Assembly (NCBI RefSeq): GCF_021555175.1
Contig: NZ_JAKGRW010000040.1
Span: 37,254 to 101,253 of the forward strand
Origin: Nocardioides alcanivorans
GTDB taxonomy: Bacteria > Actinomycetota > Actinomycetes > Propionibacteriales > Nocardioidaceae
Direction: 5' to 3'
DNA: 64,000 bases
Shown here: piece by piece, positions 20,614 through 29,387 of the stretch
How the letters are laid out: the number at the start of each line of letters is the position of its first letter
Numbering within the stretch: position 1 is the first letter of the stretch
Notes under the pieces: generated by a model
The model's database searches: none
What the model was told of the DNA's origin: nothing
What the model saw: only the letters and a program-made list of their open reading frames with translations
Made by a program: the position numbers and the translations under genes

Positions 20614-21843
20614 TCAGGGAAGTTGGACCTTCACCACGGCGCCACCGCCGGCGCAGACCGAGCAGGTCGTCAGGTAGGCCGAGCGGCCCGACATCGCGAC
20701 GCCGTACGGCGCGGGGAGGTTCCCGACGACGGTGCGGTGCGCCCCGCGGGGAGCAACGCGGACCAGTGAACCCATCGGCAGGCCCTCCTCGTTGAGCAGG
20801 CCGGCATCGGAGAGCTGCACCGCATAGAGCACGCCACGGTGCCAGGCGAGATCGGTGACGTTGGTCAGCCCGGTCGCCCAGACCTTCGAACGGCCGTCGG
20901 CGGTCACCCGGTGGATCCGCGACGTGCCCGGAGCGAACGGGAACCCGGTGAGCTCACTGACGTACCAAGCTCCGTCGGGACCGCGCACGACCGAGGTCGG
21001 CACCGACTGCATCGGTACCTCGTCGAACGGCGGGAACGGCATCGGCGCCGTGCCCGGGGAGTCGAACACCGCAAGGGTGCGAACCCGGCCGGACTGCGAG
21101 ACCGCGAGGAGCGAGTTGCCGCCGGAGTCGGTGGTGACGATGCTGGCGCGCCTGTGATGCCTGCCGTGCTTGCTGTGGTGCTTGCGTGCGTGCTTGCCCA
21201 ATTTGCCGTGCTTGTGCCCGTGTTTTCCCCGCTTGTGCCACGCGTGCCCGGGAGAGAGGGCCAGCCCGGTCGGATTGCTGTCGGGGCCGACGCCGTCGGG
21301 ATCCGTGGCGGCTTCGTGCGCGGCCAGGTCGGCGATGACCCGATTGCCCTTGCGCCCCAGCTGTCCGGTGAGCAGCGTGCCGAACAGCTGGGACGGGAGA
21401 GTGGCGCGGACTGCGGGGTCGGCACCGAGCCCGACGGTGATGGTCCAGCGGCCATGCTGCACGAGGACGTCGGCGGGACCACCAGCGCTGGAACCGTCCG
21501 GGCCGGCGAGGGATGGCAGTCCGGTCACCACGCGGCGCTGACCGCGGTGGCTGATCTCGGTGATCGCCCCGGTGGTCCCGAAGCAGGCTTCGCCCTCGGG
21601 ACCTTCGAAGCAGGGGCCGGCACCGCCGGTGCCCGACTCCGCCACATAGAGCTTGGTGCCGTCGAAACTGAGCAGGCGTGGATTGTCGAGACCGCTGGCC
21701 ACCTCGGTCCATGCGGGTCTGTCGCCGCCACGACCTCCCTGCTGCGGCGCGGCGGCGCCCGGCGGGCTGGTGAGTACGGCGGCCAGGGTTGCGCCAAGCG
21801 CGAGCGAGCTGGCGGAAGCGAGCAACTGAACGGTTCTGGACAT
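20614..21843 (-). CDS. ScyD/ScyE-family secreted beta-propeller protein with His/Lys-rich insertion
   Basis: A 409-residue exported protein with a signal peptide from ATG 21841-21843 (MSRTVQLLASASSLALG..) and propeller repeats typical of the ScyD/ScyE family (GLDNPRLLSFDGTKLYVAES, GPDGAWYVSELTGFPF). ScyD/ScyE were named in cyanobacterial scytonemin clusters, but actinobacterial members are widespread and their function is unknown. Between blades (about 21145-21245) sits a stretch of about 33 residues with 11 His and 10 Lys, e.g. HKRGKHGHKHGKLGKH, which looks metal- or polyanion-binding. A CSVC pair lies near the C-terminus. Monocistronic. Confidence 0.85.
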   Translation of the reverse strand: MSRTVQLLASASSLALGATLAAVLTSPPGAAAPQQGGRGGDRPAWTEVASGLDNPRLLSFDGTKLYVAESGTGGAGPCFEGPEGEACFGTTGAITEISHRGQRRVVTGLPSLAGPDGSSAGGPADVLVQHGRWTITVGLGADPAVRATLPSQLFGTLLTGQLGRKGNRVIADLAAHEAATDPDGVGPDSNPTGLALSPGHAWHKRGKHGHKHGKLGKHARKHHSKHGRHHRRASIVTTDSGGNSLLAVSQSGRVRTLAVFDSPGTAPMPFPPFDEVPMQSVPTSVVRGPDGAWYVSELTGFPFAPGTSRIHRVTADGRSKVWATGLTNVTDLAWHRGVLYAVQLSDAGLLNEEGLPMGSLVRVAPRGAHRTVVGNLPAPYGVAMSGRSAYLTTCSVCAGGGAVVKVQLP

Positions 21844-21938
21844 GTCTCCTCCTCGTTCCCCAGCTGCCCCAGCATGGTCTTGTCCTTCGGTGCTTCGCAT
21901 CTGCCAGATTGGTGAACTCCTGTGGGTAGCCTCGGCCC

Positions 21939-23009
21939 ATGACTGTGTTGCGGTTCCGGGGGCCGGTGTTGCCCGGGGAAGAGAGTCGAGACGTCTACGT
22001 GGTGGACGGACGCGTCACGTTCGAGCCGCAGGCGGGGGTGGTGACCGCGGCGACGGGCTTCCTCGTGCCGGGGCTGGTCGATGCCCACAACCACCTCGGG
22101 CTGGAGGACCACGGTGCGATCAGCGACGCGGACGTCGTGGAGCAGGCGGTGCTCGACCGCGATGCAGGCGCGTTGCTGTTGCGTGACTGCGGGTCGCCGA
22201 CCGACACCTCCTGGGTGCACGAGCGTGATGACCTGCCCCGGTTGGTCCGGGCCGGTCGCCACATCGCCAGGACTCGCCGCTACATCCGCAACTTCGGCCA
22301 CGAGGTCGAGCCGGTCGACCTCGTCGACACGGTCCGACAGGAGGCGCGGCGGGGGGACGGCTGGGTCAAGCTCGTCGGCGACTGGATCTCACGCGAGGAG
22401 GGTGACCTGGCACCCTCCTTCACCGACGAGGACTTCGCCCGGGCGATCGAGGCCGCTCACGAGGAGGGCGCGAAGGTCACCGCCCACTGCTTCGGCAGCG
22501 ACGTGGTACCGTGGCTCATCGAGTCGGGCATCGACTGCATCGAGCACGGCACCGGTCTCACCACCGATCACATCGGTGCGATGGTCACCCGTGGCATCGC
22601 CCTGGTGCCGACCGTCCAGCAGACCGGGAAGTTTCCCCAGTTCGCGGCCGACGGCAGGGAGAGGTTTCCCGCGTACGCCGCCACGATGGACGACCTCTAC
22701 GCGCATCGTCGCGAGACGCTGATGTCCGCGCACGAGGCAGGGGTGGCGATCTATGTGGGCTCGGACGGCGGTGGGGTGGCCCGCCACGGTGAGCTCGTCG
22801 GTGAGATCGAGGCGATGGTGGAGATGGGCCTGCCTGTCGCCGACGTGATCGCCGCCGCCTCGTGGAGGGCACGGGACTGGTTGGGCTTCGACGGTCTCAC
22901 TGAGGGAGCCAGTGCCGACTTCGTCGTCTACGACGCCGACCCGCGCGTCGACCTGTCCACCCTGCGTCGCCCGGTGCGCGTGGTGTTGCGGGGCAGCGTC
23001 GTCGCCTGA
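21939..23009 (+). CDS. metal-dependent amidohydrolase
   Basis: A 356-residue amidohydrolase-superfamily enzyme. The metal-site motif VDAHNHLG follows a short beta-sandwich start; KLVGDW supplies the possible bridging lysine; AHCFG and EHGTG contain further His ligands; SDGGG gives the final Asp. The N-terminal part (GRVTFEPQAGV) and C-terminal part (GASADFVVYDADPRVDLSTL) form the composite sandwich domain. Related proteins include imidazolonepropionase-like hydrolases; the substrate is not predictable. ATG 21939 is well placed and divergent from the ScyD-like gene. Confidence 0.9.
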   Translation: MTVLRFRGPVLPGEESRDVYVVDGRVTFEPQAGVVTAATGFLVPGLVDAHNHLGLEDHGAISDADVVEQAVLDRDAGALLLRDCGSPTDTSWVHERDDLPRLVRAGRHIARTRRYIRNFGHEVEPVDLVDTVRQEARRGDGWVKLVGDWISREEGDLAPSFTDEDFARAIEAAHEEGAKVTAHCFGSDVVPWLIESGIDCIEHGTGLTTDHIGAMVTRGIALVPTVQQTGKFPQFAADGRERFPAYAATMDDLYAHRRETLMSAHEAGVAIYVGSDGGGVARHGELVGEIEAMVEMGLPVADVIAAASWRARDWLGFDGLTEGASADFVVYDADPRVDLSTLRRPVRVVLRGSVVA

Positions 23010-23041
23010 CAGGAGGCGTGCATGCCCGCTAGCCTCGTGGC

Positions 23042-23521
23042 ATGCCCACGTTGTCCGACTTCACCGCCACCACCCTCACCGGCCAGGAGCAGCCGCTGTC
23101 GGCGTACTCCGGCAAGGTCGTGCTGGTGGTCAACACCGCCTCGAAGTGCGGACTCACCCCGCAGTACGAGGGGCTGGAGGAGCTGCACCGCACCTACGGC
23201 GACCAGGGACTCGTCGTCCTCGGGTTCCCGTGCAACCAGTTCGCCAGCCAGGAGCCGGGCGACGAGGAGGCGATCGGTGCATTCTGCGAGCGCAACTACG
23301 GCGTCAGTTTCCCGATGTTCGCCAAGGTCGACGTCAACGGTCCCCGGGCGCACCCGCTCTACCAGTGGTTGCGTGACCAGAAGGGCGGGGTGCTGGGGGA
23401 TCGGATCAAGTGGAACTTCACGAAGTTCCTCATCGGCCGCGACGGGCGAGTGATCTCGCGATGGGCTCCTGCGACGAAGCCGGAGAAGCTGGTCGGCGAC
23501 ATCGAGAAGGCGCTCGGCTGA
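23042..23521 (+). CDS. glutathione peroxidase-family thiol peroxidase
   Basis: A 159-residue enzyme that reduces peroxides. The peroxidatic Cys36 is in NTASKCGLTPQ, and the second family block, GFPCNQFASQEPG, supplies the Gln and a Cys; WNFTKFLIGRDG contains the conserved Trp-Asn. Actinobacteria lack glutathione, so thioredoxin or mycothiol is the likelier reductant. It is cysteine-type, not selenocysteine. It follows the amidohydrolase by 32 bases and may share its transcript. Confidence 0.93.
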   Translation: MPTLSDFTATTLTGQEQPLSAYSGKVVLVVNTASKCGLTPQYEGLEELHRTYGDQGLVVLGFPCNQFASQEPGDEEAIGAFCERNYGVSFPMFAKVDVNGPRAHPLYQWLRDQKGGVLGDRIKWNFTKFLIGRDGRVISRWAPATKPEKLVGDIEKALG

Positions 23522-23538
23522 GCGACGGGTTCCCGCCG

Positions 23539-23553
23539 TCGCCCTGCGGGCGA
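23539..23553 (+). terminator. small hairpin after the peroxidase gene
   Basis: TCGCCC-TGC-GGGCGA, 17 bases after the stop codon, forms a six base-pair stem followed by AAA. A weak terminator candidate upstream of the rpsP promoter. Confidence 0.4.
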
Positions 23554-23574
23554 AAACGTGGCTCCAGCCCGGTT

Positions 23575-23603
23575 TTGGCCGTGGTCGGGACCTCTGGCAG
23601 AAT
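23575..23603 (+). promoter_or_regulatory. rpsP promoter
   Basis: TTGGCC (23575-23580) and CAGAAT (23598-23603) are separated by 17 bases, a good housekeeping-sigma arrangement. The TGGCAGAAT pattern is typical upstream of actinobacterial rpsP. It leaves a leader of roughly 120 bases before the GTG at 23734. Confidence 0.65.
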
Positions 23604-23733
23604 CTCCTGCTGAGTCCTGTGCTGTCGGCCCCTCTCATCCGGCTTCACAGTTCCCAGGAGATGTGAGTCCCCGGTCCCCACCTGGTGCACCCACCTCTCA
23701 ACCCAACACAACTTTCGAGGAGACACCACAAAC

Positions 23734-24222
23734 GTGGCCGTCAAGATTCGCTTGAAGCGCCTGGGCAAGATCCGGGTGCCGCAGTACCGCATCGTCGTCG
23801 TCGACTCGCGCAAGAAGCGCGACGGTCGAGTCATCGAGGAGATCGGCAAGTACCACCCCAAGGAGGACCCGTCCTTCATCGAGGTGACTTCCGAGCGCGC
23901 CCAGTACTGGCTCGGCGTCGGCGCCCAGCCGTCCGAGGCCGTTGAGGTCCTGCTCAAGATCACCGGCGACTGGCAGAAGTTCAAGGGCCTTCCGGGCGCC
24001 GAGGGCACCCTCAAGGTTGCCGAGCCGAAGCGCGACAAGCTCGAGATCTTCAACGAGGCCCTCAAGGACGCCCAGAGCGAGCCCAAGGCCGCCGCGGTGA
24101 CCAAGAAGAAGTCGGAGAAGAAGGAGGAGGCCCCGGCTGCAGAAGCTGCCGAGACCCCCGCCGACGCTCCCGCGACCGAGGCTCCGGCCGAGGAAGCCGC
24201 TGCCGAGAGCACCGAGGGCTGA
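23734..24222 (+). CDS. rpsP: 30S ribosomal protein S16
   Basis: S16 is an early small-subunit assembly protein. The first 90 residues are canonical ([20 protein letters not shown]). The protein then continues to 162 residues with an acidic Ala/Glu/Pro tail ([18 protein letters not shown]), a common actinobacterial extension of unknown purpose. The start is GTG 23734. Only one base separates it from khpA, so the two are co-translated. Confidence 0.98.
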   Translation: MAVKIRLKRLGKIRVPQYRIVVVDSRKKRDGRVIEEIGKYHPKEDPSFIEVTSERAQYWLGVGAQPSEAVEVLLKITGDWQKFKGLPGAEGTLKVAEPKRDKLEIFNEALKDAQSEPKAAAVTKKKSEKKEEAPAAEAAETPADAPATEAPAEEAAAESTEG

Positions 24223-24223
24223 C

Positions 24224-24463
24224 GTGCTGGCTGACGCACTGGAGCACCTCGTTCGAGGCATCGTCGACCACCCCGACGACGTGATCGTGCGCGACAAACA
24301 GTTGCGCCGCGGTTCCGTGCTCGAGGTGCGGGTCCACCCCGAGGACCTGGGCAAGGTCATCGGTCGTGGCGGTCGCACCGCGTCGGCCTTCCGCACTGTC
24401 ATCTCGGGCCTTGCCGGCCGGGGCGGTGCTCGCGTCGACTTCGTCGACGTGGATCGTCGCTGA
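24224..24463 (+). CDS. khpA: KH-domain RNA-binding protein KhpA
   Basis: A 79-residue single KH domain with the RNA-contact loop VIGRGGRTASAFR. KhpA proteins form dimers, often with KhpB/Jag, and affect small RNAs and cell size. Its position directly after rpsP and before rimM-trmD is the conserved genome context. GTG 24224 is the only reasonable start, one base after the rpsP stop. Confidence 0.95.
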   Translation: MLADALEHLVRGIVDHPDDVIVRDKQLRRGSVLEVRVHPEDLGKVIGRGGRTASAFRTVISGLAGRGGARVDFVDVDRR

Positions 24464-24481
24464 ACAGTCATCGACTGCGCC

Positions 24482-24516
24482 GTGTGGGCGTGACCCTGAC
24501 CGGGTCACGCCCACAC
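24482..24516 (+). terminator. strong terminator between khpA and rimM
   Basis: A perfect 15 base-pair stem (arm GTGTGGGCGTGACCC) with a five-base loop, 18 bases after khpA. It ends before the rimM start and probably splits the rpsP-khpA and rimM-trmD transcripts. Confidence 0.8.
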
Positions 24517-24549
24517 CTGCATTTGAGGCAGGCAGCATCCCTTAGGGTC

Positions 24550-25107
24550 GTGTCCGTGGACAGTGAGATCGAGGTCGTGGTCGGCCGTATCGGCAAGCCG
24601 CACGGCATCCGCGGCGAGGTGACCGTCGACGTACGCACCGACGAACCGGAGCGCCGGTTCGCCGTGGGCAACGTGCTGCGCGGAGCGCCGCCGAAGGGAT
24701 CGGCACTCAAGGGCGGCCCGGTGACCGTGCGCAGCACCCGCTGGCACCAGGGCACGCTGTTGGCGACGTTCGAGGGGATCCCTGACCGCAATGCAGCCGA
24801 GGCCTTCCGTGGCACTGTCCTGCACGCGACCATCGCGACGGACGAGACTCCCGATGATCCTGAAGAGTTCTACGACCACCAGCTCATCGGCCTGACGGTC
24901 CACGACCTCGACGGCGCCGAGCTGGGCACCGTGGCCAGCCTCGTCCACGGTGGCGCGCAAGACCTGTTGGTCGTGCGTACACCGGAGGGCCGCGAAGCGC
25001 TCGTGCCCTTCGTCCAGGCGCTGGTCCCCGAGGTCGACCTCGACGCCGGTCGGGTCGTCGTGGCCGACCGCCCGGGGCTGGTGACTCCGCTGGACGACGA
25101 CGAATGA
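24550..25107 (+). CDS. rimM: ribosome maturation factor RimM
   Basis: RimM binds S19 and helps assemble the head of the 30S subunit. The 185-residue protein has the RimM N-terminal beta barrel ([25 protein letters not shown]) and the PRC-barrel half ([37 protein letters not shown]). Start candidates are GTG 24550 or GTG 24556; an upstream in-frame GTG lies inside the terminator stem and is unlikely. Its stop overlaps the trmD start. Confidence 0.95.
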   Translation: MSVDSEIEVVVGRIGKPHGIRGEVTVDVRTDEPERRFAVGNVLRGAPPKGSALKGGPVTVRSTRWHQGTLLATFEGIPDRNAAEAFRGTVLHATIATDETPDDPEEFYDHQLIGLTVHDLDGAELGTVASLVHGGAQDLLVVRTPEGREALVPFVQALVPEVDLDAGRVVVADRPGLVTPLDDDE

Positions 25108-26275
25108 GGATCGACCTCGTCTCGATCTTCCCCGACTACTTCGCGCCGCTGCAGCTCTCACTGCCGGGCAAGGCCCGTGACAAGGGGCTGCTCGACATCG
25201 CGGTGCATGACCTGCGTGATCGGGCCCGTGACAAGCACCGCACCGTCGACGACACTCCCTACGGTGGCGGTGCCGGCATGGTGATGAAGCCGGAGCCCTG
25301 GGGCGAGGTGCTGGACGAGCTCGTCGAACCCGGCACCACGATCGTCTTCACGACGCCGAGCGGTGCACCCTTCAGCCAGTCGATGGCCCGCGAGCTCTCG
25401 ACGAAGCAGCACCTGGTCTTCGCGTGCGGTCGCTATGAGGGCATCGACCAGCGAGTCCTCGACCACGCCCACTCCGTGGCCGAGGTCCGAGAGATCTCCA
25501 TCGGCGACTACGTGCTCAACGGGGAGAGGTCGCTGCGCTCGCGATCACCGAGGCAGTGGTGCGGTTGTTGCCCGGCTTCATGGGCAACCCCGAGTCGTTG
25601 GTCGAGGAGTCCCACGAGGACGGACTGCTCGAGTACCCGGTCTACACCAAACCCCAGACGTGGCGCGGCCACGAGGTGCCCCCGGTGCTGCTCTCCGGCA
25701 ACCACGGCGCGATCGCCGGCTGGCGCCACGAGCAGGCGGTACGCCGTACGGCCGCCAGGCGCCCCGACCTGCTGCCGGCCTCGGCTGCGGCGGCAGGGCT
25801 CGAGCTCGTGCCGGCCGTGCCCGCCGATGCCGGCGAACTGATGACGCTGCAGCGGGCCTGCTGGGTGCAGGAGGCGATCGAGAACGACATGCTCGACATC
25901 CCGGCGCTGCACGAGTCGCTCGACGGGGTCCGTGCCTGGATCGCCGAGTGGCGGGTCTGGGTGGCCCGGATCGACGGACGACTGGTGGCTGCCGCGCGCG
26001 CGAGGGTTGAACGTCGTGAGTCGGGTGAGCCGGTCTGGTCGATCGGGCGCGTCATGGTCGCCCCCGACCTCCAGGGACGCGGCTTCGGACGTGGCGTGCT
26101 GGAGTTCGCCGAGGGCGCGGCGCCTGCGGAGGCGACGACGTACGAGCTGTGGACCGGGGCCAGGAGTACGTCCAACCTGCGGTTCTACCGCAAGGCGGGT
26201 TATCGGCAGAGCAGGCGACTCGAGGACCAGGGGCTGGTCGTGCTGACCAAACGGACGTCGCGGAGTGGTCGCTGA
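25104..26275 (+). CDS. trmD: tRNA m1G37 methyltransferase TrmD fused to a GNAT acetyltransferase (one frameshift)
   Basis: TrmD methylates G37 of tRNAs and prevents frameshifting on ribosomes. The SPOUT-fold part shows [30 protein letters not shown] and SIGDYVLNG, then [15 protein letters not shown] after a break at GGGG 25521-25524. One added G reads [14 protein letters not shown]. The frame then runs on past the usual TrmD end (about residue 230) into a GNAT domain with [20 protein letters not shown] as acetyl-CoA loop and [12 protein letters not shown] near the end, 390 residues in all. No stop or start separates the two parts. Confidence 0.94.
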
Positions 26276-26508
26276 CGCCCGACTTCGGCGGCGGGCGAGG
26301 GTCTGCACCCCTGGATTTCTGTCCCGCCCCTCGGATGTGGCAAAGTTCTTCCCTGGTCCAGTTGGCCGACGTCGCCCGGAAGCTCGTCCCGGGGACTGCA
26401 CCCGCACCTGCCACAGGGGAGCGTGGAGCGCCGGCCATCCAACTGGGCCGTCCAGACATGGTTTCACCGAAACCGCAGCCGACCTGTGGCGAGTTGCGAG
26501 GAGTTGAC
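26276..26508 (+). promoter_or_regulatory. rplS leader region
   Basis: These 233 bases between trmD and rplS hold no convincing gene. A hairpin GGTTTC-ACC-GAAACC (26460-26474) lies 34 bases before the rplS ATG, and GAGGAG precedes it. Ribosomal leaders controlling rplS are known in other bacteria; whether this is one cannot be judged here. Confidence 0.3.
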
Positions 26509-26859
26509 ATGACGAACGTCATCGACCAGATCAACGCTGGCGCCAAGCGCGACGACGTCCCGGCCTTCCGTGCCGGTGACACCGTCAAGGTTCACGTGAA
26601 GGTCATCGAGGGCTCGCGCTCGCGTGTCCAGGTCTTCCAGGGCGTCGTGATCCGCGTCCACGGTTCCGGCATCGGCCGCACCTTCACCGTCCGCAAGGTC
26701 TCCTTCGGCGTCGGCGTCGAGCGCACCTTCCCGCTGCACTCCCCGATCTTCGAGAAGATCGAGGTCGTCACCCGCGGTGACGTGCGTCGCGCGAAGCTCT
26801 ACTACCTGCGCAACCTGCGCGGCAAGGCTGCCAAGATCAAGGAGCGCCGCGAGGCCTGA
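26509..26859 (+). CDS. rplS: 50S ribosomal protein L19
   Basis: L19 lies at the subunit interface. The 116-residue protein starts at ATG 26509 ([18 protein letters not shown]), after [37 protein letters not shown] and [16 protein letters not shown] are family hallmarks. An upstream in-frame extension into the trmD-rplS spacer is not credible. It belongs to the conserved rimM-trmD-rplS-lepB order. Confidence 0.98.
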   Translation: MTNVIDQINAGAKRDDVPAFRAGDTVKVHVKVIEGSRSRVQVFQGVVIRVHGSGIGRTFTVRKVSFGVGVERTFPLHSPIFEKIEVVTRGDVRRAKLYYLRNLRGKAAKIKERREA

Positions 26860-26897
26860 GCACGACGCCCGACCATTCGCTGGTTAGGCTCTGCCGC

Positions 26898-27719
26898 GTG
26901 ACTTCTGAAGACCGCGACCCCCTCGTCGATGAGGCTGGTTCCACTGAACCGCTCTTGGGGGAGTCGCGGTCTTCGCATTTCCCGGGGAGCTCGGCTCCCG
27001 GCAAGACGAAGCGGAAGCGCAAGCAGCTTCCGGTCTGGCAGGAGACGATCCTGCTGCTGGTCGTTGCACTGGTGATGGCCGTCGTGATCAAGGCCTTCTT
27101 CGTGCAGGCCTTCTACATTCCCTCGGAGTCGATGGAGCCGGGGCTGGTGGAGAACGACCGGATCCTCGTGCAGAAGGTCTCCTACTGGGGCGACGACGGC
27201 CCGGAGCGCGGTGACGTGGTGGTCTTCAAGGATCCCGACAACTGGCTTCCCGCCGAGGACAGTGCGGAGCCGACCAACATCGTCTCCAAGGCGCTCACCA
27301 AGATCGGACTCTTCCCAACCGGGGGCCACCTGGTGAAGCGCGTCATCGGCGTGCCCGGAGACGTCATCGCGTGTTGTGACGACGACGGCCGGTTGACGGT
27401 CAACGGATATGCCCTGGACGAGAGCGACTACGTCGCGGAGGACGCCCGGTGCGCTGCGCCGCTGGTCGGCTGCAAGATGCGCGAGGTCACCATCCCTGAG
27501 GGTTATCTTCTGGTGATGGGCGACAACCGCGAGCACAGCGCCGACTCCTCGGTGCACATGTGCCGCAACCCCAAGGCGCAGCAGTGTCCGCCGACCCGTG
27601 GCCTGGTGCCGATCGACAACGTCGTCGGCAAGGTCTGGACCCTGATCTGGCCGAGCAGCCGCTGGGACCACCTGGAGCGGCCGAAGGTCTTCGACAAGAT
27701 CCCCGAGCCGTCGAAGTGA
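26898..27719 (+). CDS. lepB: type I signal peptidase
   Basis: LepB cleaves signal peptides from exported proteins at the outer face of the membrane. The 273-residue protein has a basic N-terminal tail, one membrane anchor (about 48-70), nucleophile Ser78 in SESMEPG, general-base Lys147 in LVKRVIGVPGD, and the MGDNREHSADS box. The GTG start at 26898 gives MTSEDRDPL. A 12 base-pair dyad (26907-26918 with 26963-26974) lies in the first codons and may fold in the mRNA. Its stop overlaps the rnhB GTG. Confidence 0.96.
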   Translation: MTSEDRDPLVDEAGSTEPLLGESRSSHFPGSSAPGKTKRKRKQLPVWQETILLLVVALVMAVVIKAFFVQAFYIPSESMEPGLVENDRILVQKVSYWGDDGPERGDVVVFKDPDNWLPAEDSAEPTNIVSKALTKIGLFPTGGHLVKRVIGVPGDVIACCDDDGRLTVNGYALDESDYVAEDARCAAPLVGCKMREVTIPEGYLLVMGDNREHSADSSVHMCRNPKAQQCPPTRGLVPIDNVVGKVWTLIWPSSRWDHLERPKVFDKIPEPSK

Positions 27720-28499
27720 CCCCCACGCTCCGCCTGGAACGCCGCCTCCTGCGCGAGGGTGTGCTCCTGCTGGGGTGTGCCGACGAGGTCGGACGCGGCG
27801 CCCTGTGCGGGCCGGTCACGATCGGCATGGTGGCCGTCGATCTGACGACGCGGACGGCGCCCCGGGGGTGCGCGACAGCAAGTTGGTGGCGCCCGAGCTC
27901 CGGGAGCGCCTGGTGCCGCGGATCCGTCGGTGGGCCCTGGCCAGCGGCGTCGGGCATGCGAGCCCTGCGGAGATCGACCGCTTCGGGATCATGACGGCCC
28001 TGAGGCTCGCTGGTCACCGAGCGTTGGTGGAGATGCGGGTGGAGCCCGATCTGGTGCTGCTCGACGGCAACTACGACTACTTGACCCCGCCGGCGCAGTT
28101 GGACCTGCTGGATCCTGCTCCGACGGTCGTGGCCCAGGTGCCCGCTGTGCGCACCGAGATCAAGGGTGACCTGCGGTGCGCGGCGGTTGCGGCTGCGAGC
28201 ATCCTCGCCAAGACCGCGCGAGACGCGCTGATGGTGGAGCTGGCGGGCGACTTCCCGGCGTACGGTTGGGAGCACAACAAGGGCTATTCCGCGCCGGAGC
28301 ACCTGAAGGCGCTCGTCGAGCACGGACCGACCGAGCACCACCGGCGTTCGTGGAACCTGCCCGGTGTGTCGGGGAGCCCACGCACCGTGCGGTGGAGGAG
28401 CGAGCGGCAGCAGGTGTGTTCCAACCACCCACGCTGTCGTCGGACGTCGGGGCGACTATGGTCGCCCCAGCAAGTCAGTTCGCCGAGGAGGGCACATGA
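27716..28499 (+). CDS. rnhB: ribonuclease HII (two frameshifts)
   Basis: RNase HII removes ribonucleotides and RNA from RNA-DNA hybrids. The catalytic acidic residues lie in GCADEVGRGALCGPV and LLDGNYDYL, with ILAKTARDALM and YGWEHNKGYSAPEH as family blocks. The frame breaks in the C4/G5 tract 27860-27868; one more base gives GVRDSKLVAPELRE. A second break at GGGG 28371-28374, when repaired, gives a short tail ending at 28499, overlapping the next ATG by ATGA. Without that repair the frame runs on past the next gene. Repaired length is 261 residues. Confidence 0.92.
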
Positions 28500-28804
28500 G
28501 CGTCGAGGATCTCGAGAAGTACGAAGCCGAGATGGAGCTCAACCTCTATCGCGAGTACCGCGACGTGGTGAGCATCTTCAAGTACGTCGTGGAGACCGAT
28601 CGCCGCTTCTACCTCTGCAACCAGGTCGACGTGAAGGCGCGCACCGAGCAGGGCGACGTGTTCTTCGAGGTGTCGATGTCGGATGCGTGGGTGTGGGACA
28701 TGTACCGCCCGGCGCGCTTCGCCAAGAACGTCAAGGTGCTGACCTTCAAGGACGTCAACGTCGAGGAGCTCTCACCCTCCGACATCGAGCCGCCCAAGCC
28801 CTGA
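28496..28804 (+). CDS. DUF2469 family protein
   Basis: A 102-residue acidic protein, MSVEDLEKYEAEMELNLYRE, matching the actinobacterial DUF2469 family, which almost always follows rnhB. Function unknown. EYRDVVSIFKYVVETDRRFYL and YRPARFAKNVKVLTFKDVNV are the conserved blocks. It is translationally coupled to rnhB (ATGA). Confidence 0.93.
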   Translation: MSVEDLEKYEAEMELNLYREYRDVVSIFKYVVETDRRFYLCNQVDVKARTEQGDVFFEVSMSDAWVWDMYRPARFAKNVKVLTFKDVNVEELSPSDIEPPKP

Positions 28805-28829
28805 CTCGGATAGCCCTTTCGGGTGGTGT

Positions 28830-28870
28830 TCGCCCGCCTGTCTAGACCATTCCTGTCTCGCGGCGGGCGA
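28830..28870 (+). terminator. hairpin after DUF2469 gene
   Basis: TCGCCCGCC (28830-28838) and GGCGGGCGA (28862-28870) form a nine base-pair stem with a 23-base loop, followed by TTT. It marks the probable end of the rplS-lepB-rnhB transcription unit. Confidence 0.5.
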
Positions 28871-28952
28871 TTTCGGGACACATCCGGCGCTCGGACCCTA
28901 GGGTGACCCCGTACGCCGAGTGGCGTGGGGCCGATTCATGGGTGGGGCAGGC

Positions 28953-29387
28953 ATGGCTGGAGTGCGCGTACGACGTCGTCGTGACGAGGACGGCGCTGCC
29001 GCGGTCGAGTTCGCCCTGGTGCTCATCCCGCTCGTCCTGATCCTGTTCGGGATCATCTCGTACGCCTACATGTTCTCGGTGCGGCAGGCGCTGACCCAGG
29101 CCGCCGCCGAAGGGGCGCGGGCGGCAGCGGTCGCACAGACGAATCCGGAGGGCGCTGCGAAGGCCGCGGTCGACAATGCGCTGGACGGTTTCGGCGGATT
29201 GAAGTGCGACAACGGCAAGCTCACCTGCACGTTCGTGCCGGACCCGGCCTGCCGGACCGGAGCGACGTGCGTCAAGGTCTCGGTGAGTCTCAACTACGGG
29301 AACAACGGTGGCTACGACCCCTTCAACCTGCCGCTGATTCCGATGCCCGGCACCCTCGCCTTCAGTTCGAGCGCCGAGGTGAACTGA
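28953..29387 (+). CDS. TadE-like pilus-assembly protein
   Basis: About 144 residues with the TadE pattern: a basic N-terminus, then DEDGAAAVEFALVLIPLVLILFG as a type IV pilin-like membrane segment, then an exported domain with two cysteine pairs. TadE-like minor pilins accompany Flp/Tad pili, but no TadA ATPase or TadB/C platform is in the window, so assembly genes would be elsewhere. ATG 28953 is preferred; GTG 28920 and ATG 28938 are in frame upstream. Its TGA overlaps the next ATG. Confidence 0.85.
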   Translation: MAGVRVRRRRDEDGAAAVEFALVLIPLVLILFGIISYAYMFSVRQALTQAAAEGARAAAVAQTNPEGAAKAAVDNALDGFGGLKCDNGKLTCTFVPDPACRTGATCVKVSVSLNYGNNGGYDPFNLPLIPMPGTLAFSSSAEVN

